A stretch of 5,985 nucleotides of DNA from Bryobacteraceae bacterium. Its GTDB lineage: Bacteria > Acidobacteriota > Terriglobia > Bryobacterales > Bryobacteraceae. This document shows, piece after piece, positions 5,368 to 5,985 of the stretch. The first letter of the stretch is position 1, and each line of letters starts with the position of its first letter. The translations under genes were made by a program, and so were the position numbers. The notes beneath the pieces were generated by a model. The model made no database searches, was not told the DNA's origin, and worked only from the letters and a program-made list of their open reading frames with translations. The stretch covers positions 1 to 5,985 of the forward strand of contig JASHQT010000362.1 in assembly GCA_030039005.1 (NCBI GenBank), given 5' to 3'.

Positions 5368-5985
5368 AAGGCACCTATCTCGCGCATAAACGGGACAACC
5401 ACGCCCACGACAAAGCGAGGATGGAATAGCAGCAAAATGGGGCCGATCAACACCACCATCGCGAAGGTTCGTCCCGGCCAACTGCGACCCAAGCCAAGCC
5501 GGCGGCCGAAGGCGCTGCGCTCGATGATGATTGCCGTCCCCTGAATCGCAAAGTAGAGAGTTGGACCTCCATATCCGCCGCGCGCGGGAACGGAGATGAC
5601 CAGCTCGTGTATCGCGCCGCTGAATAGGAATCCGGCGAGCAGGCCCAGGCTCGGGCCGAGCCGCGAGGTGAGTGGACGGAAGAGGAAGCGGTGTGTCAAA
5701 TCGCGAAACGCCGTATTCCAACGGCGGCCCCAAAACTCGGTCAGGCTGGTAGACGCCATGGGACGGTTCATCAGAGGCCGGGCATCGAAGCCAAGACCGC
5801 GCCAAAAACAGGAGAGCAGATGGAAGACGCCGAAGTGAAGGATCAGAACGATTCCGATCATTCCTGTCCACCCGGTGAGGTACTCGTGCTGCGGAGGAAT
5901 GGTTCGAGCCATGCTGAACAGCACAATCGCGCCGAGCGCGGCCTTGCCGGCCGCGGTTAGCCATTCGATCGACAGGGGGTTCGAA
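5364..5985 (-). CDS. Wax-synthase-like MBOAT acyltransferase, C-terminal part (5' end outside window)
   Basis: This is an integral membrane O-acyltransferase resembling the wax-synthase branch of MBOAT enzymes, which transfer an acyl group from acyl-CoA to a hydroxyl acceptor. The frame has no stop up to the right edge, so the gene begins beyond it; 206 residues are visible. The GTG at 5924 is not needed as a start, since 20 further codons upstream ('SNPLSIEWLTAAGKAALGAI') read as membrane-protein sequence. Numbered from the edge, family signs are 'SLTEFWGRRWN' (80-90) and 'FLFSGAIHEL' (119-128), where His126 is the likely catalytic histidine. Hydrophobic segments lie near 40-60, 110-130, 140-157 and 174-200. 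It ends in a GTGA overlap with the small membrane protein. Known activities include wax ester synthesis and acylation of other alcohols; the acceptor here is unknown. Family fairly sure. Confidence 0.85.
   Translation of the reverse strand, partial: SNPLSIEWLTAAGKAALGAIVLFSMARTIPPQHEYLTGWTGMIGIVLILHFGVFHLLSCFWRGLGFDARPLMNRPMASTSLTEFWGRRWNTAFRDLTHRFLFRPLTSRLGPSLGLLAGFLFSGAIHELVISVPARGGYGGPTLYFAIQGTAIIIERSAFGRRLGLGRSWPGRTFAMVVLIGPILLLFHPRFVVGVVVPFMREIGAL

Overview
The window looks like chromosomal DNA from a GC-rich Gram-negative bacterium, most plausibly an acidobacterium. That guess rests on three things: the base composition, the protein styles (a fused two-repeat nitrite/sulfite reductase, a stand-alone Hsp100-type AAA+ protein and a wax-synthase-like acyltransferase), and an intergenic repeat of the 'GTAGCCCACGCACTC..' kind that I associate from memory with acidobacterial genomes. 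No rRNA, phage, insertion-sequence or CRISPR signal was seen, and no tRNA was recognised by eye.

Layout. Two genes run rightward. The first is the C-terminal half of an ArnT/PMT-like membrane glycosyltransferase, cut by the left edge (3-806). The second is a complete ferredoxin-type siroheme nitrite/sulfite reductase (846-2633). A 135-bp convergent gap (2634-2768) follows, packed with a 26-nt repeat present twice and several inverted repeats. Four genes then run leftward. In their own transcription order they are a wax-synthase/MBOAT-like acyltransferase (5985-5364, cut by the right edge), a small four-helix membrane protein joined to it by a GTGA overlap (5367-4951), a short-chain dehydrogenase/reductase (4779-4033) and a ClpB/ClpC-D2-like AAA+ ATPase (3950-2769, possibly starting at 4004).

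How the genes relate. The acyltransferase and small membrane protein are almost certainly co-translated and may work together at the membrane. The dehydrogenase and AAA+ ATPase are same-strand neighbours and may be co-transcribed, but nothing shows a shared pathway. The reductase is the only redox-metal enzyme here, with no electron donor, siroheme-synthesis or sulfate/nitrate-assimilation partner in view. The glycosyltransferase upstream of it looks unrelated.

Most of the window is ordinary. The points most worth a second look are: a candidate ClpP-docking tripeptide (LGF) in the stand-alone Hsp100-like ATPase; three of the four cluster cysteines persisting in the non-cluster half of the reductase; the small membrane partner of the acyltransferase, whose true GTG start is easily missed; and the repeat cluster between the convergent genes. 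I found no convincing sign of a wholly new system.
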